This document shows, in pieces, positions 1 to 15,109 of a stretch of DNA of 45,000 nucleotides. The stretch comes from Trachelipus rathkii (lineage: Eukaryota > Arthropoda > Malacostraca > Isopoda > Trachelipodidae). The first letter of the stretch is position 1. Each line of letters opens with the position of its first letter. A program made the position numbers and the translations under genes. Below the pieces are notes generated by a model that ran no database searches, was not told the origin of the DNA, and saw only the letters and a program-made list of their open reading frames with translations. The stretch covers positions 7,501 through 52,500 of the forward strand of contig JABUQX010116747.1 of assembly GCA_015478945.1 (NCBI GenBank), read 5' to 3'.

Positions 1-278
1 TATATATATAATATATATATTATATATATTATATATATATGTAAATATAGTGAGGAAGGTAGGCATGAATCCGTGAGTGAAGTAAGAAATTAAATGGAAA
101 CCCTTTTTGGTTTAACTAAGAAGCGTCAATTGAACTCGAATCCGTTCCGCCAAAACTGGTTCAAGAAGCGCTCAAATATTTAAAATAATTTCTCACAACT
201 ATTAGGAACAATAATAAATGACATAATATTATAACAGAATAGCATCTTCTACTTCCAAATTTATGGATAGTTAATAAT

Positions 279-279
<1 letters not shown>

Positions 280-338
<59 letters not shown>

Positions 339-400
339 TATTATAATAATAATAATATTAATAATATTATTAATATTATTATTATTATTATTATTATATT
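280..400. repeat. (AAT)n/(ATT)n tract
   Basis: AAT trinucleotide repeats switch to ATT repeats near 340-360, giving an imperfect inverted arrangement within the tract. Confidence 0.85.
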
Positions 401-959
401 GGATTAACTATCTATTTATCTATTAATTATTATTTACTTATCATTATTCATTATTATATTATTATTATATTATGGTCACCATATTAACTGATTTATTGTT
501 TAGAAATTAGTTATTATTAAAAATAATGTTCTTGTAAATATTATCTGGTATTATTAAACTTGCAAAAAAAACGTTTCCCAATTCGTTTCCTTTTGTTGAA
601 TGGACTTCAATTTGCTATAAAATGAACTTGCGTTTTTCTTTTCTTGAGGCTTCAATTGTTTATTTTGTCAAATTCATTTTTATTTAATTTTTTAGTTCAT
701 TTCGACTAAATATTTATTATTTGCGTCCACAATGAGTGTTCGAATAGTACTATATATATATATATCATATAATATATATATATACTATATATAATAATAT
801 ATATATATATTCACAGTACCTCTATATATATATATATCATTATAATATATTATATAATAAATATCTAAGTAATCTAGCCCACGTTCCAATGCGAGGGCGT
901 TAGCTGTCTTTCGATATTAAACCCTTGCTCCACAAGGATCAAATCCAAAGGATTTATTA

Positions 960-1905
960 TTTTCTTTTTTCTATGTATAATGGTTAATTATTATATTATA
1001 TGTATTATTACTTGTATATTATAACATACTTCACTAATCATTATTAATTCAATATTATTATTATTATATTTTATTATTCTAATTGATATATATTTATTAT
1101 TATAATATTATTTATATTATTATACTTAGTGTTTATGTATTATTATTTTATATATTATTACTCATAATTATTATATTATTATGTATTTTTATTAATCATT
1201 ATTATCATTATTATATTAGTTCATTTATTCTTATTATTAATTATTATTATTATTGATTATATATTATTATATTATCATTATTAATACTTATTATTATTAT
1301 TATTATCTATATATGTATTATCTATATTATATATTATTTTTTTTACTTATTATTCTTATTATGCTAGATTATTGATTATTATTATTATCTTTATAATATT
1401 AATTATCTATTATTACTTATTATAGGCTCTTCTATATTATTTATTATTATCATTTATTATTATTTTATTATTCATTATGTTTATTTTTTATATTATTACT
1501 TCTTTTTATTATTTATTATCTAATTATATTAAATTATATTAATTATATTAATTTAATTACTTACATTATTATTATTATTATTATTATTACTATTATTATT
1601 TATTATCTATTATTATTATGATTATTTTCATTATTATATTTTTATTCATTTATATCTATTATATATTATCATATTATTAATTATACTTATTATTATTATT
1701 ATTATTAATTATTATTATTATATATTTATTATTATTATATTATTATTTATTATATTATTATTGATTATTTTTATTATTATTATTCTCTTATTATTATTAT
1801 TATTATTATATGTCTCATTATTATATTATTATTATATTATTATTATTTATTATTATTTTATTATTATTAGTTATTATTATCTATTCATCATTTTATTAGT
1901 CTATT
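960..1905. repeat. Degenerate ATT/TA-rich repeat tract
   Basis: About 950 bases of decayed ATT and TATTA repeats. No other feature is visible. It corresponds in position to the purer ATT tract at 3868-4390. Confidence 0.85.
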
Positions 1906-2297
1906 GTGCAGGTTAGTGAAGGTGCCTAAATGTAAGAAAGTGTGTGAAATACGAGTAGAAGAGAGAAGTGATATAAACTTATGAGTGAATCACGTGTTAC
2001 AAATCGTTTTGTCGGTAACTTCTTAAGAGAGAAACCTGGAAAGAAAAAGGGAGATACTATTTTGCGGTAGGAAAGATACAATCTTCCCTCAAAGAAAAGT
2101 TATGACAAAAGAAAGAAGTAGGAGTTTGTTGGTAATAGCAATATTATAGTTAGATCTATACAAAATCTCCAGTTGGAAGAAAGAAAATCAGTGCTTGAAG
2201 AATCAATGTGACGAAAAGCCTTAGACACCACCTTTTTATTATTAAAAGGCACCTGACTAAAACTAAATCGACAGATATGGATTTGAATTCCATGAAC

Positions 2298-2298
<1 letters not shown>

Positions 2299-2358
<60 letters not shown>

Positions 2359-2364
2359 TATATA

Positions 2365-2448
<84 letters not shown>

Positions 2449-2482
2449 ATAAAGTATATATAAATATATATATCTATAAATA

Positions 2483-2513
<31 letters not shown>
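2299..2513. repeat. (TA)n microsatellite
   Basis: Long interrupted TA dinucleotide array inside copy 1 of the duplicated unit. It yields only Tyr-Ile open frames, which are not genes. Confidence 0.95.
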
Positions 2514-2517
<4 letters not shown>

Positions 2518-2857
2518 TCGACCGTCGTCGAATGTGGACGCAGCGGAAACCAGAGGAGAAGCGAAAAACAGAAAGGCCTGAAGAAAGATAGATTGAAAAG
2601 ATGAAGAAAAGCCTGAAGTTATATTTCGAAAAGAAGAAGAAAATCTAAAAAGTCTACTCTAGGCATGGTTTGACCATATTTTTAGAAGAGAGAATGCTTT
2701 TGGTTCAAAGAAGCACTAATAACTTGTAATGGGCTGAAAACTCCCTTCTAAATTATTGCTCTTTTCGTGAATGGTGGTGATATTTGATAGTACTTATTAC
2801 CCATCAACACCACCTTGCAGTCATGCAGTAAATGGAGATATGCATAAATAAACAGAA

Positions 2858-3123
<266 letters not shown>

Positions 3124-3243
3124 ATATCTCACAACTATTAGAACAATAATAAATGAATAATATATAACAGAATAGCATCTTCTATTTTAAAATTAATGGA
3201 TAGTTAATAATAATAATAATGTTGTACATGCAGTATACATGAT

Positions 3244-3543
<300 letters not shown>

Positions 3544-3801
3544 TATTATCATATATAGTATTATTATTAAACATGCCAAAAAACGTTCCCAATTCGTTTC
3601 CTTTGTTGAATGGACTTTTAATTCTTGCTATAAAATGAACTTGCTTTTTTCTTTTTGAGCTTCAAATTGGATTTATTTTTCCCATTTTATTTAATTTTTT
3701 AGTTTATTTCCACGTAAATATTTATTATTTGTGTCCACAATGAGTGTTGAATATATATATATAGCCCACGTCCAATGCGAGGGCGTTAGCCCACGTCCAA
3801 T

Positions 3802-3867
3802 GCGAGGGCGTTAGCCCTCGCTCACATTAGACAAGCCTTGTCCGTTAGGAGCAAGCATAAGGCTTGT
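3802..3867. repeat. Two adjacent perfect hairpins
   Basis: An 8-base perfect stem (GCGAGGGC at 3802-3809, loop GTTA, GCCCTCGC at 3814-3821) is followed by a 9-base perfect stem (ACAAGCCTT at 3831-3839 with AAGGCTTGT at 3859-3867). They sit just before an ATT array. The matching place in copy 1 (about 889-955) has lost the first stem but has a different short palindrome, AAATCCAAAGGATTT. Function is unknown; a transposon terminal structure is one possibility. Confidence 0.6.
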
Positions 3868-4390
<523 letters not shown>

Positions 4391-4776
4391 GTGCAGGTAG
4401 TGAAGGTGCCTAAATGTAAGAAAGTGTGTGAAATACGAGTAGAAGAGAGAAGTGATATAAACTTATGAGTGAATCACGTGTTACAAATCGTTTTGTCGGT
4501 AACTCTTAAGAGAAACCTGGAAAGAAAAAGGAGAGCTCATTCATGAAAAGGAAAGATACAACTTCCTCAAAGAAAAAGTTATGCGACAAAAGAGTTAGTG
4601 AGTTTGTTGGTAATAGTAACAATATTATATGAGAGATCATACAAAATCTCCGGTTGAAGAAAGAAAATCAGTAAGCTTGGAAGAATCAATGTGACGAAAA
4701 GCCTTAGACACCACCTTTTTATTATTAAAAGGCACCTGACTAAAACTAAATCGACAGATATGGATGTGAATTTATG

Positions 4777-4782
<6 letters not shown>

Positions 4783-4869
<87 letters not shown>

Positions 4870-4963
4870 CAGTTATATATATATAGTATATATATATATA
4901 TATTATATATATATATATATATATGTTATATATATATATAGCAGAGAGGTATATATATATATA

Positions 4964-5024
<61 letters not shown>
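4783..5024. repeat. (TA)n microsatellite with GCAG interruptions
   Basis: TA array broken by short GCAG-containing insertions near 4868 and 4940. The interruptions recur between runs of about 20-60 bases, which suggests a higher-order repeat within the array. Confidence 0.9.
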
Positions 5025-5028
<4 letters not shown>

Positions 5029-5365
5029 CTGGAGTGTGGTCGAATGTGGATGTAGTGTAAACCAGTGGTGTCGGAAAATCATAAAGGACTAAAGAAAGAT
5101 AGATTGAAAAGATGAAGCGAAAGCTCAGTTATATTTTCGAAAAAGAAGAAGAAAATCTTAAAAAGTCTACTCTAGGCATGGTTTGACCATATTTTTAGAA
5201 GAGAGAATGCTTTTGGTTCAAAGAAGCACTAATAACTTGTAATGGGGCTGGAAAACTCCTCTACTATTGCTCTTTCGTGAATGGTGTTATGTTTGATAGC
5301 ATTGCTGCCCATCAAACACCACCTTGCAGTCATGCAGTCAATGGAGATATGCATAAATAAACAGA

Positions 5366-6110
<745 letters not shown>

Positions 6111-7780
6111 ACTCCTTTTAAGGGGTGGCGCCTATTTTTGCTTCACGCTAAGCCCAATTTTCACCCCCCCCCCTAATTAAAATCAATGACATATAATTTC
6201 CGAACCAACCATTTTTATTCCGATCTTAACTATTTATAAAACATCCAATATCTTGTAGCTTTTTTTTTTATCCTCCTAAAACTGTCTGTATTCCATTGTG
6301 TTTTTCCGGATGCCTTGTAGTCACTGTGCGTGGTCTTGTCATCTGACCAAAGCAAAGGTTTTTATGACACGTGTAGATACTTGTTAGCTAAACTACCTTT
6401 CTTCGAGTCATTCAACCTTTTGAAAATACAGAAGATTGGATCTATTTATCTAAATAAGTGTATGCAGGGGAATTTGTTGATATTGATCGCCCATATGTTT
6501 GAGCATTTTGGTCGATTTTTTTCAAAACCATCATTTTTTGGGTTTTGAAATTGAAAAAATTGGAATCTTTTTGTTTCGTGTTTTAGTTGCTTTATGGTCA
6601 GATGAAATTTTCAAGGACTTGGTAAGGTCCGTGGGGGAAAGGGTGCGACATTTCTTAGCGGTAGATATTCTCTTTGTTTTGTATATTGCATTTAGTTGTT
6701 GGTGTATTTTTTGTTTCTGAACAAATTTCAAAAAAAAATATTTTTGGAAATTTTTTCAAAAATTTGTTTCTTTTGATAGACAAAGAATATTTTGCACAAT
6801 ATAATGATAACATAGATCGGCTTCTTGTTCCGAGCTATACAGGAGGGGCCCTGAAAATTTGATGTTTTTTCCGATAGGTAGAAAAAAATTTATATCTAAC
6901 TTATTTTCCCGTGGTTTTTGGTATGCGTAATTGGCATATTTTTTTGGAAGAGAAGTGACCTGGATTGATTATGGTTAATTTTGGTTTGGTTCTACTTATG
7001 CCATCAAGCTATCATAATTTGTTCTAGGAGCGTTGGTATAGTTTGTGGCGGCGAGATACAGTTTTTGCGTGGGGGTAGGTAGGAACTTTTTGTATGTTTT
7101 TCAATTAAGAGAAATTTTCATAGAAAATATTTCCAAAAAATATTTTTTTTTTAAATTGTTCAAGAAAAATTATCCAGAACGGTACTGCATTGGGATTTAG
7201 GCAGAGAAAGGCATGTTCGTGAATGTAAGTATAAGTGGCTGAGGATTGGTGCTGCGGCGCGCTTGTTGCTGTAAAAGTTCTGTAAAATTTTTGGCAGTTG
7301 CGTGATAGCTATGAGGAGACGGATACAAAATATATTCGGAGTTGTTGTCATTTAAACCCAATAGGGAGTAGTAGGTTTTGAAGAATCGACTCCATGCTCA
7401 GGATTAGATGGGGGGTCGATAGGTAGTTTTATCGAAGATTTTCCCTGCTATATTCTCGTTTTTGTTGTAGATATTAGTTCAATCTTTTATGGTCACAGTT
7501 GGAGAGGCGCGAAGCAGTTAATGGAGGTTGGTGTGAGGAGTGTTGCGACATGAATTTTAAAGAGTAGATTTTCAATTATTGATATTATTATCTAATAATC
7601 AATGACTACAGACACAGATAAAATGTGTGTAATAAAACTTAGAAATAATAAAAAAAGCGTCAGTTTGGGTGGTTTTAATATGGTCAAAATCGGCTGAAAA
7701 TTTCGAATTGTTATGTCCCATTTTTGGGGTGAAAATTGGGGTCGTCTAGTCACTTTCGATGCTTCAAGAACTTTTTCCAC
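6111..7780. other. Unassigned AT-rich DNA
   Basis: No supportable gene. The plus strand is rich in T and G with poly-T/poly-A runs, and the open frames are 60-75 codons without recognisable motifs. A C-homopolymer with flanking T-rich sequence lies near 6165. Part of this may be unrecognised repeat. Confidence 0.5.
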
Positions 7781-8700
7781 GAATCAAGGGTTGTTTATAT
7801 ATATTATTAGATATATTATTACTTTATATATTATTTATTATTTATTATATTTAGTTTATTTATTTTATGTATATATTAGAAACATTAATATTGTTAATTA
7901 TGTTATATTGTATTTATATATATATATAGTATAATATATATATATTAGTATTATTAGGTTTATATATTATTATATGGGTTTTGTATTATTTATATATATA
8001 TATATATTATATATATGGAGGTATTTTATTTATATACTATTATATATATATTTATAGTTTATAATATATTTTATTATATTTATATATATATTATATTATA
8101 TTATATTATATATATATATTTCTGGTATGGATTATTTATTATATTATATTGATGGTTTTTATTCTAGTTATATATTTAGTGTAGGCACTTATATGTTTAT
8201 GCAAGTGTATATTTATTTTATGGTATTTCTTGTTTTTATTATTTTTATATGTATTATAGATGTTGTATTGTTAAAGACTTTAAAAAAGGCTATAATGCTG
8301 TAGATTCACATTTAGTGTATATAGTGATTAGTGATATCCTACTTTGAGTAGTTTTTATGTATTATTGTATATGATCTTGTTTGTATTTTATTTATATAAT
8401 AGTTTATGTTTTGTGTATAGTTAATGTATATATATATATATAGTATATATAGTATGTTTTATTATTGTGCAATAAAATATGGATATTTTATATTTATTGT
8501 TGATTGTATTATATCTTTTATCTATTTTATTATGTATGGATATGTTGTATATATATATATTTTATATATAGTTATATATTGTATATTATATATTACAGTC
8601 TCATGTATTGATTTATATTAGGTTTTCATATGCATAAAAGGTTTATATTTGTTATAGTTATAGTTAGTTTATTCTATTATTTTATGTTTTGATGGCAGTG
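7781..8700. repeat. Decayed TA/TATT-rich low-complexity tract
   Basis: About 900 bases dominated by TATATT-type words, too degenerate to count as a clean array. No gene is visible. Confidence 0.7.
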
Positions 8701-9419
8701 GGGAAATTTTATTTGTGAGTGATTTAAATCATATATTGTGACAGCCTGTTCATGGCGCCAGAGTGGGCTTTTTATGAAAAGATTTTTGTTTCATGTATCT
8801 ATGAATGTGGTAGAGTAAGTGTGGTGGGAAGGCAGTAAGTTATTATCCTGATGGCTTTATTCTAAACGATTTTTAATATTTGATTGTTGATTTTGATATT
8901 TGGGGACCCGGCGAGTGATGTGGTAGTTTTAGGATGGCGAAGTGTTAATGGATACATATTCTGTGTGTGTGGTGGCTTCTTTGTGTTGGCCAACAGTTTG
9001 GTTTCCTTTTAATAGTTCCAATGGGGTTTATTTTATTGTTGTGGGTTCTAGAGAGTATATTTTGTTTGATTTGTTGTGGGAGTTTGAATGTGGATAGTGT
9101 GTATCATCAATGTCAAACCTAGGATCGTGGGTTGTTTATTGAGAGCGATTCTATTGGATTTGAAAGAAAATTTGCTTGAGTTGTAAGTTTGATTTCGCTT
9201 GGTCTATTTACGGGTATAGTAATGTCGAGAGGTTGGTTTTGGTTTTGGATAATATATAAGTATTAGGTTTTTTAATTATATATTATGTTATGGATAGATT
9301 GGTATATATAAGGTATTACTATATATTTATTTATGAAATATAAGTTTGGTTTATTTCTTATTGGGTTATATTTATTTTATAGTTATATAATATATATATT
9401 AAATATATATAATTATATA
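8701..9419. other. Unassigned DNA, no gene seen
   Basis: Slightly less AT-rich than its left neighbour, with G/T skew on the plus strand. No frame with recognisable protein motifs, and no clear repeat. Confidence 0.45.
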
Positions 9420-10372
9420 GTTATCTTCCTTCTTCCTCCCCAAGACTGGGTGTAGGTGCGTCAGCGAGCATTCGGAAAAGAAATTAGTAGCTTGACGAGA
9501 ATAATACTACACAGTCAAAAGAAAGCCCACCCTGTTACCTTCCCCCTCGATACTCCTTATTAGTGAGGCTTCCGTACGCAGTCGTAAAATTCCACCCTGG
9601 ATTTGACGGCTTGGGCACGGACCGTCGTGAGACGTTTGTTGTGGACCCTCACTATGGCATTGGATCGTCAAGGTGAGGTGTTTTATCCGGTGCTGGGTTC
9701 TCTAGGTGGGCCACAAAACATTGTACGGCTCGTTTGAGGCAAAAACGTCTCTTCGCATTCACGCTTCTTTATTATGGCTTACTTTATTTTCTCTTGGCTC
9801 TCTGCTCTAAACTCACAGGTTTTCTCGTTCCTCAGAACTTCGTTTTTATGTACTCAAGTCCCTTTTTCTTTCAGTGTCTACCATTTCTGTGCCGGTTGAT
9901 TCCTAGTCGAGCACTTTCACTCACTGCGCTTAGCTATCCCGGCTCAACCAATTACAATACTTATGCCATTTTTTCTTTTCCTATATTGACCATTGGGTTA
10001 CCACTCTCCATATGGGATTTTTTTTTTTTTTTTTTACTCTTTCAAATTTTATTCTCTAATTTACTTTTTTCTCTTCACCACATAACTCTCTATACGTTCA
10101 TTTCTGCATTTTTTATCATATTCTTTTTCATCCCTAATTAACACCCCCTATACGATTGTCATCTGAGCACGTTTGACTTAGATCTATAATTCCTCTTATT
10201 TTGTCACGACCATAGCCTACTATCTATATTAGTCATTAATCACAGGTATACAATAAACCCTCATGTTAAGACCCTAGCGCCTCAAGACTTAGTTCTTTTA
10301 CGTCCACTCAACGATTTAATTGCACCAGCCAACTTCCTGCCCATTCATCACTTTTCCTTAGCTTACATATCT
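9420..10372. other. Unassigned segment left of the LINE relic
   Basis: Starts abruptly after a TA-rich stretch with a pyrimidine-rich run and a block of higher GC (9440-9730). A 135-codon plus-strand frame (9734-10141) is hydrophobic and rich in Phe, Leu and Ser, but T-rich composition explains this and I see no conserved motif. Because the RT relic at 10373-10665 is on the minus strand, this could be that element's downstream part in decayed form. This is inference from position only. Confidence 0.35.
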
Positions 10373-10665
10373 CTAGCAATCATGTCGTTCCATGTTCATC
10401 CAACTATATACTCTAAATATTTTAAACTCATGACACCTTGTTCCATGCGTCTCACCGGTCATCAAAACAACTTCACCTTTGAGTGACTGTCTCACTTGAC
10501 CTATTATAACCTTACTGTTTACATCTACGTTTACTTTCAAACCCTCCTTTACACACCCTGCTTTTTTGTCTTTTGCAAATCTCTCTACCAAGCTCTCAAA
10601 CTCTCTTCAGAATTCACCACACTAAATCACCAAATCATCCGCAATATATAATATGGTAGGTTGCA
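10373..10665 (-). pseudogene. LINE reverse transcriptase fragment (palm/thumb)
   Basis: On the minus strand a Tyr-Ile-Ala-Asp-Asp-Leu-Val-Ile segment near 10645-10625 resembles the RT catalytic (x)ADD box of non-LTR retrotransposons. It is followed after a frameshift by a stretch ending in GLKVNVDVNSKVIIGQ (about 10538-10490), the usual G-L-x-x-N-x-x-K-T/S-K-V segment, and then a shifted SLKYLEY that fits the FKYLG thumb motif near 10430. At least two frameshifts separate these pieces. A second relic of the same segment lies on the plus strand at about 12.15-12.33 kb. The element is a dead fragment; its clade cannot be set from this much sequence. Confidence 0.6.
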
Positions 10666-12140
10666 TCTCCTCTCATTATAATATATAGTATTATTATATT
10701 GTTATATTTATATGTTTTATATTATTTATATATATTATGTTATATATTCGGAGATTTTTTTTTTAGTTAGTTTTATTATATTATTTATTTATATATGTAT
10801 TATTTTATTTTGGGGTTAGAGTTCAGCGGACTCGCAGCGTATGAATATTATCGTTTTCCCTTATGGCTTATGTGTGTGTAGGGTTCTCTATGACATTTTC
10901 AGTGTCTCTAACGGTTGCATTTCTCTTTTGCGTTTTCAGTATTCCACTACCCTTCCTTTAGATGATACATCTTATTGACCTTACCTTTATTCACATATCA
11001 ATTAATCATTTTATTTATGATAACCACACGTCTCTCTAGGTCATCATCTTACATCTTGACTTCCTATCTTTATGCCCTTATGCTGTAGGGGGAGAAAGAA
11101 TCGTATATATAACATATGTTCTGCGTATCGTATAGTTAGGCTGAGGCAACGAGGGACGGTGGTAGTGGTCTGGTTAGCGTCATCTTACACTTTCTTTTGC
11201 TCATGGTTTCAATTGGTTGTTCCAATTTGAATCCGTGGATGTAGGTTCGTTGTATCGTTCTGCATATGCTGACCTTCTTATCTTTCGGTCTAAAATGTAT
11301 GAAATCGTATGGGTACAGTTGTGTTGGACATTTTTTGGAATTGTCAATAGAATAAATGTTTTGAGGTTGAGTAAGTTTAGAAAAGAGTGTATGAGTGTAT
11401 TTACGAAAGGTGCTATTTGATTTTCTGGCTGTGTGATCTTGAAATAAAGTATGTAATAGTGGATAATCTGTTGTAATAATATGTATTGGTTTGTGATAAT
11501 TGTGTGCTGGTGGTTGTGGTGGGTGATAAGGAATGAAGGAGGGTTTGGGATGAAGTTAGTAGGAGAGTTTGCAGTCTGATGAGTGATTTGTGTTATCAGG
11601 TTTATGGTTAGATTATATTGTTTTGTGTGAGTATTTTTAGAATTCTAATTGTTAAATTTTAAGGGTTTGAAAAGGTTCCAGGTATGTGCGTTGTGAATAA
11701 GGGGTTCTTTTCCATTTCTTGAGGTGTTATTGTTGAGAGTGTCGGTTTGTCTGGAAATTTGTATGTCTGAATGAATGTTTTGGATTGGGGTGAGTAGGTT
11801 TAGCTTCAGACTTAATTGTATTAGTGTGACCTTTTAATGGTCTGGGTTATGATTCAAAAAAGGTGATTGCTATATTATACAGGTGGCTTTGGATGTCCGG
11901 AAGAAAAGAGAATGGTAGGAAGGTATTGATTTCTGTGAGGATAATATTTGCGCACAGAATACTTTTCTTTAAAATTAAGAGTTATTCCATAATGTACAAT
12001 TGCTCAAAGTTTTGGGTGTATTGTTAGATGATGAATTATTCGAAGTGAAAATAGTATGATTGGGCTTTTTGTGTTGGTGAGACATGTAGCATTTTGGAAG
12101 TTATTGTGTTTTGGATGTTAAAGATTTGTCAGGGAGGTTG
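10666..12140. other. Unassigned DNA between two LINE relics
   Basis: AT-rich with a TA-rich core near 10680-10800. From about 11400 the plus strand is rich in G and T. A short YADLLIF-like reading near 11260 hints at an RT catalytic box upstream of the 12.2 kb relic, but it is isolated and weak. No other feature is seen. Confidence 0.3.
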
Positions 12141-12144
12141 GGTT

Positions 12145-12330
12145 TATTGATAGATGTGGATTTGGCAGGGTGTTGTGAAAGGAGGGTTTGAGAGTAAACG
12201 TAGATAATTAGTAAGGTTATAGTTGCGAGTGAGGACAGTCCTTGGTGTGCAACTGGTTGGAAGGTGAACAACTGAACAAGTGTCTGAATTTAATATTTTA
12301 AAGATATATTTCGTTTGTATTATGAATATT
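12145..12330 (+). pseudogene. LINE RT thumb fragment, second relic
   Basis: About 46 bases at 12173-12220 are nearly identical to the reverse complement of the 10510-10558 segment (shared words GGAGGGTTTGA and AGTAAACGTAGAT). The frame then reads EQVSEFNILK near 12265-12295, matching the EQVSEFKYLG thumb motif of LINE RTs. The relic has stops and frameshifts and no visible catalytic box close by. Its orientation is opposite to the 10.4-10.7 kb relic. Confidence 0.5.
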
Positions 12331-12879
12331 AGGTAACTTGGTATTGCTACGCTAGATGTGTGTCATGCGAACGTTTGTATATTGATTAGGGTGGTGGATT
12401 GGAGTAATTTATAATTCCCTTAGGTGAAATTCATTGAGTACGCTGGTTAAACCAAGTGAGCCGCTTGTTACCGTGTTTAAATGTGAGCTTATAGTCTGGA
12501 ATATAGTAGTATAGACTAAAAGTTACAATGTGTTTCAGATAGAAGCATTCTTTTAGTGGGTTTTGTTTAGGTTTGTGAGAAGTAATTGATCAAAATAGGA
12601 ATGACACATTTAGGTTGAGTTGTGTGGCGTTTCTCATTCTAAAGGAGTAAATGAGAGCACTTTTAAATTATTAAGTATCATTTGGGATTGTGTTTCGTTT
12701 ATATTTGGAAATGGTTATGGATGATAGTTCGTTTGTTAAGTCGATGCATAGTTGGTGATGTGTGTTTGGGAATCGACGATTGGGAGACTGAAAAGTAAAA
12801 GTGGATGAGTCAGTAATAGTGTCTGGAGGAGAGAGGATTGAGAATTTGGCAGAAGGCGAGAATAAAGGTGCATAATGCG

Positions 12880-13165
12880 AATGTGAATGGCGGGGTTTGG
12901 TGAAAGGGTAATGGTTGGGGCTCACCTGGGCCAAGATTGCATCCTTACATCTGACGATATATTGGCCTGGGGGGTTCCGGGGTTGCGCGTTCCCATGAAG
13001 CTCCTAGTGGATTTTTCTTTGACTGCTGGGCGAGTTCTCCATATAAATGGTATAAGGGGGGCGGTAAGGCTGGGCTTGTGTCTTTCCGACTTGCCGTTAT
13101 TTATTCTTTCTATTTCTGTTCTCGTTCATATGTCTGCCACCTTTTACCCTAGTCCTTGAGGAGAG
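12880..13165. other. Locally GC-richer unassigned segment
   Basis: About 280 bases of clearly higher GC than either side, with a 90-codon plus-strand frame (12887-13159) that shows no recognised domain. It could be the remains of a mobile element, but I cannot assign it. Confidence 0.3.
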
Positions 13166-14370
13166 AAGGTTTGTGATGATGATGAAGTTCCATTTATATT
13201 TTTATTCATATTATTCTTATGGGGATTTTTATATATTATACATTAATTATTTGTTTATATTGTATTATATAGTATATTTTTTTTTTATTTTTTTATTTTT
13301 TATTTTATAGTATACTGTGTTATATATATATTATTATTATATTTATATATAGTTGGGTGGTAGTTATGTGGTATATATTTTTATTATATAGGTAGTTTGA
13401 TTGTATAGGTTTTATTTTGTTGAATTTGAGGTGTTTGGGATATTTTGTTATTGTATATATATATTTATTTTGAGGCTGATATAGTTATTGCGGTGGGAGT
13501 TATTGATTATAGTTTATATTTTATGTATTAGGTTTTTTTTATATATTTTTATAGTATTATCAAGTATATTATTATTATTAGTTTATGTTATAACTTTTAT
13601 TACAATGATTATTGTTCTTATTGTTTATGTTATATATTTGTTAATTTAATTTTCATAATAGTGTTTATTTTATTTTATATTGTAGAATTAAATTAATTTT
13701 GATAGTTTGTATTGAATGTTTTGATGTTTTGTTGTTTTTTTATTATTTTTATGTTGTTGTTGTTGTTGTATGCAGACAAAATAGTATATATGAGTGTATA
13801 TGTAGGTATGCATATGTATATTATTATTGATATATTATTTTATATATACTATTTATATAAATATTTTTATTGATTATTATTATATTATGTATATATTATA
13901 TTTATTTTTAGTTTATTATTATATTTTTATATATGATTTAGTTTATATGTTTTTTGTGATTATATATATATTATTATATATATTATTATTATTTAGTGTA
14001 TAGTATTATAATTTGTTTGATTCGGGTAGAGTTTTGTTGTTATAGTTATATTACAGTTTTAAAAAGGTTTCTCCTTTATTTTCTAACACATTGTTTCTAA
14101 TTATTAAAAGTTTATTATAAAAGGGTGTAATTTTGGTTTATATCAATGTTCATACAAGTTTCTGTTGGCTTATGTTTTTTGTCTCAGTGTCCATTGTTTT
14201 CTGGGGTATTGATAAATTGTTAATTAATTTATAAGGCATTTTTAGATTTTTTCATTTTTTTTCAAGGAAAATAAATGTTGTATATGCAATTTATTTTTAT
14301 TATTTTACCTTCTCTTTTATTTTGCAAGGTTATAAAATTTTAATTTTATTATTAAAGGTAATTATTAATT
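13166..14370. repeat. AT-rich low-complexity tract
   Basis: Long TATT/TTTAT-rich DNA with a short TTG run near 13755-13770. No gene visible. Confidence 0.6.
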
Positions 14371-14380
14371 AAGGCTATTC

Positions 14381-14450
14381 AGGCAAAACTCCAGTCTGGA
14401 GGCGGAAAGTATTAAAAGCGCGGGTTTTCCTGCCTTGCCGGAGCCTGATC
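14381..14450. other. Small GC-rich palindromic block
   Basis: A perfect 6-base hairpin, CTCCAG-T-CTGGAG, at 14389-14401 sits inside a larger imperfect inverted repeat pairing AGGCAAAAC (14381-14389) with the GTTTTCCTGCCT stretch (about 14424-14435). The block stands out from the AT-rich sequence around it. It may be the end of a small non-autonomous element; no internal tRNA-like boxes were seen. Confidence 0.4.
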
Positions 14451-14636
14451 TCTGGTGCATCACTAATTATTTTCGACTTAGGTTAATATAAAAATAACGT
14501 ATTAACTAAATTTTGTTGAAATTTTAGTTTTCTCTCAAAATCGAACGAAACTTTCCATTGAATATTTATTTCGATTGTTAAATAAATTTGAAAAGCTTCT
14601 GCTTTAATGTTTATAAATTCATAATTGTTAAATGGG

Positions 14637-14639
<3 letters not shown>

Positions 14640-14683
<44 letters not shown>
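14640..14683. repeat. (ATT)n microsatellite
   Basis: Pure ATT tract of about 14 repeats. Confidence 0.95.
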
Positions 14684-14684
<1 letters not shown>

Positions 14685-14790
14685 GATTATTGGGATTATT
14701 ATTTTATTTTTATAAGTATTATATTATATTTATATGTGATTATTTATTATATTATTAATTATTATTATTATTTTATTTATTAATTATTGG

Positions 14791-14910
14791 TTAGTAGTAG
14801 TAGTAGTAGAAGTAGTAGTAGTGTTAAAAAAATCTAATGTAGGTCGTAGTAGTAGTAGTAGTAGTTAGTAGTGATGGAGAGTGTAGTAGTGTGTGTAGTA
14901 GTAGTAGTAA
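14791..14910. repeat. (GTA)n / TAG-rich tract
   Basis: Three runs of GTA repeats (about 14791-14822, 14846-14870 and 14883-14908) separated by short unique sequence. Confidence 0.85.
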
Positions 14911-15027
14911 TGTGGTTATTATTACGTAAAAGTAAATTCGAGATATTTATGAAGATAAACATACAAAGTCAGTCAATATAATATTAAAAGTCATCATGAT
15001 GTTCAACTGCAAGCAATAAACTAAATT

Positions 15028-15028
15028 C

Positions 15029-15093
<65 letters not shown>
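15028..15093. repeat. (ATT)n microsatellite
   Basis: ATT repeats with one base missing near 15064. Confidence 0.93.
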
Positions 15094-15095
<2 letters not shown>

Positions 15096-15109
15096 ATATT
15101 TATCGATTA

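Noticed and set aside
9734..10141. 135-codon hydrophobic frame as a membrane protein gene
   Set aside because: Its Phe/Leu/Ser richness follows from pyrimidine-rich DNA, including a long T run. There is no conserved motif or clear start context.
12671..12934. 87-codon minus-strand frame rich in Ser, Pro and Thr
   Set aside because: It is antisense to G/T-rich DNA with no conserved motif, so it is likely compositional.
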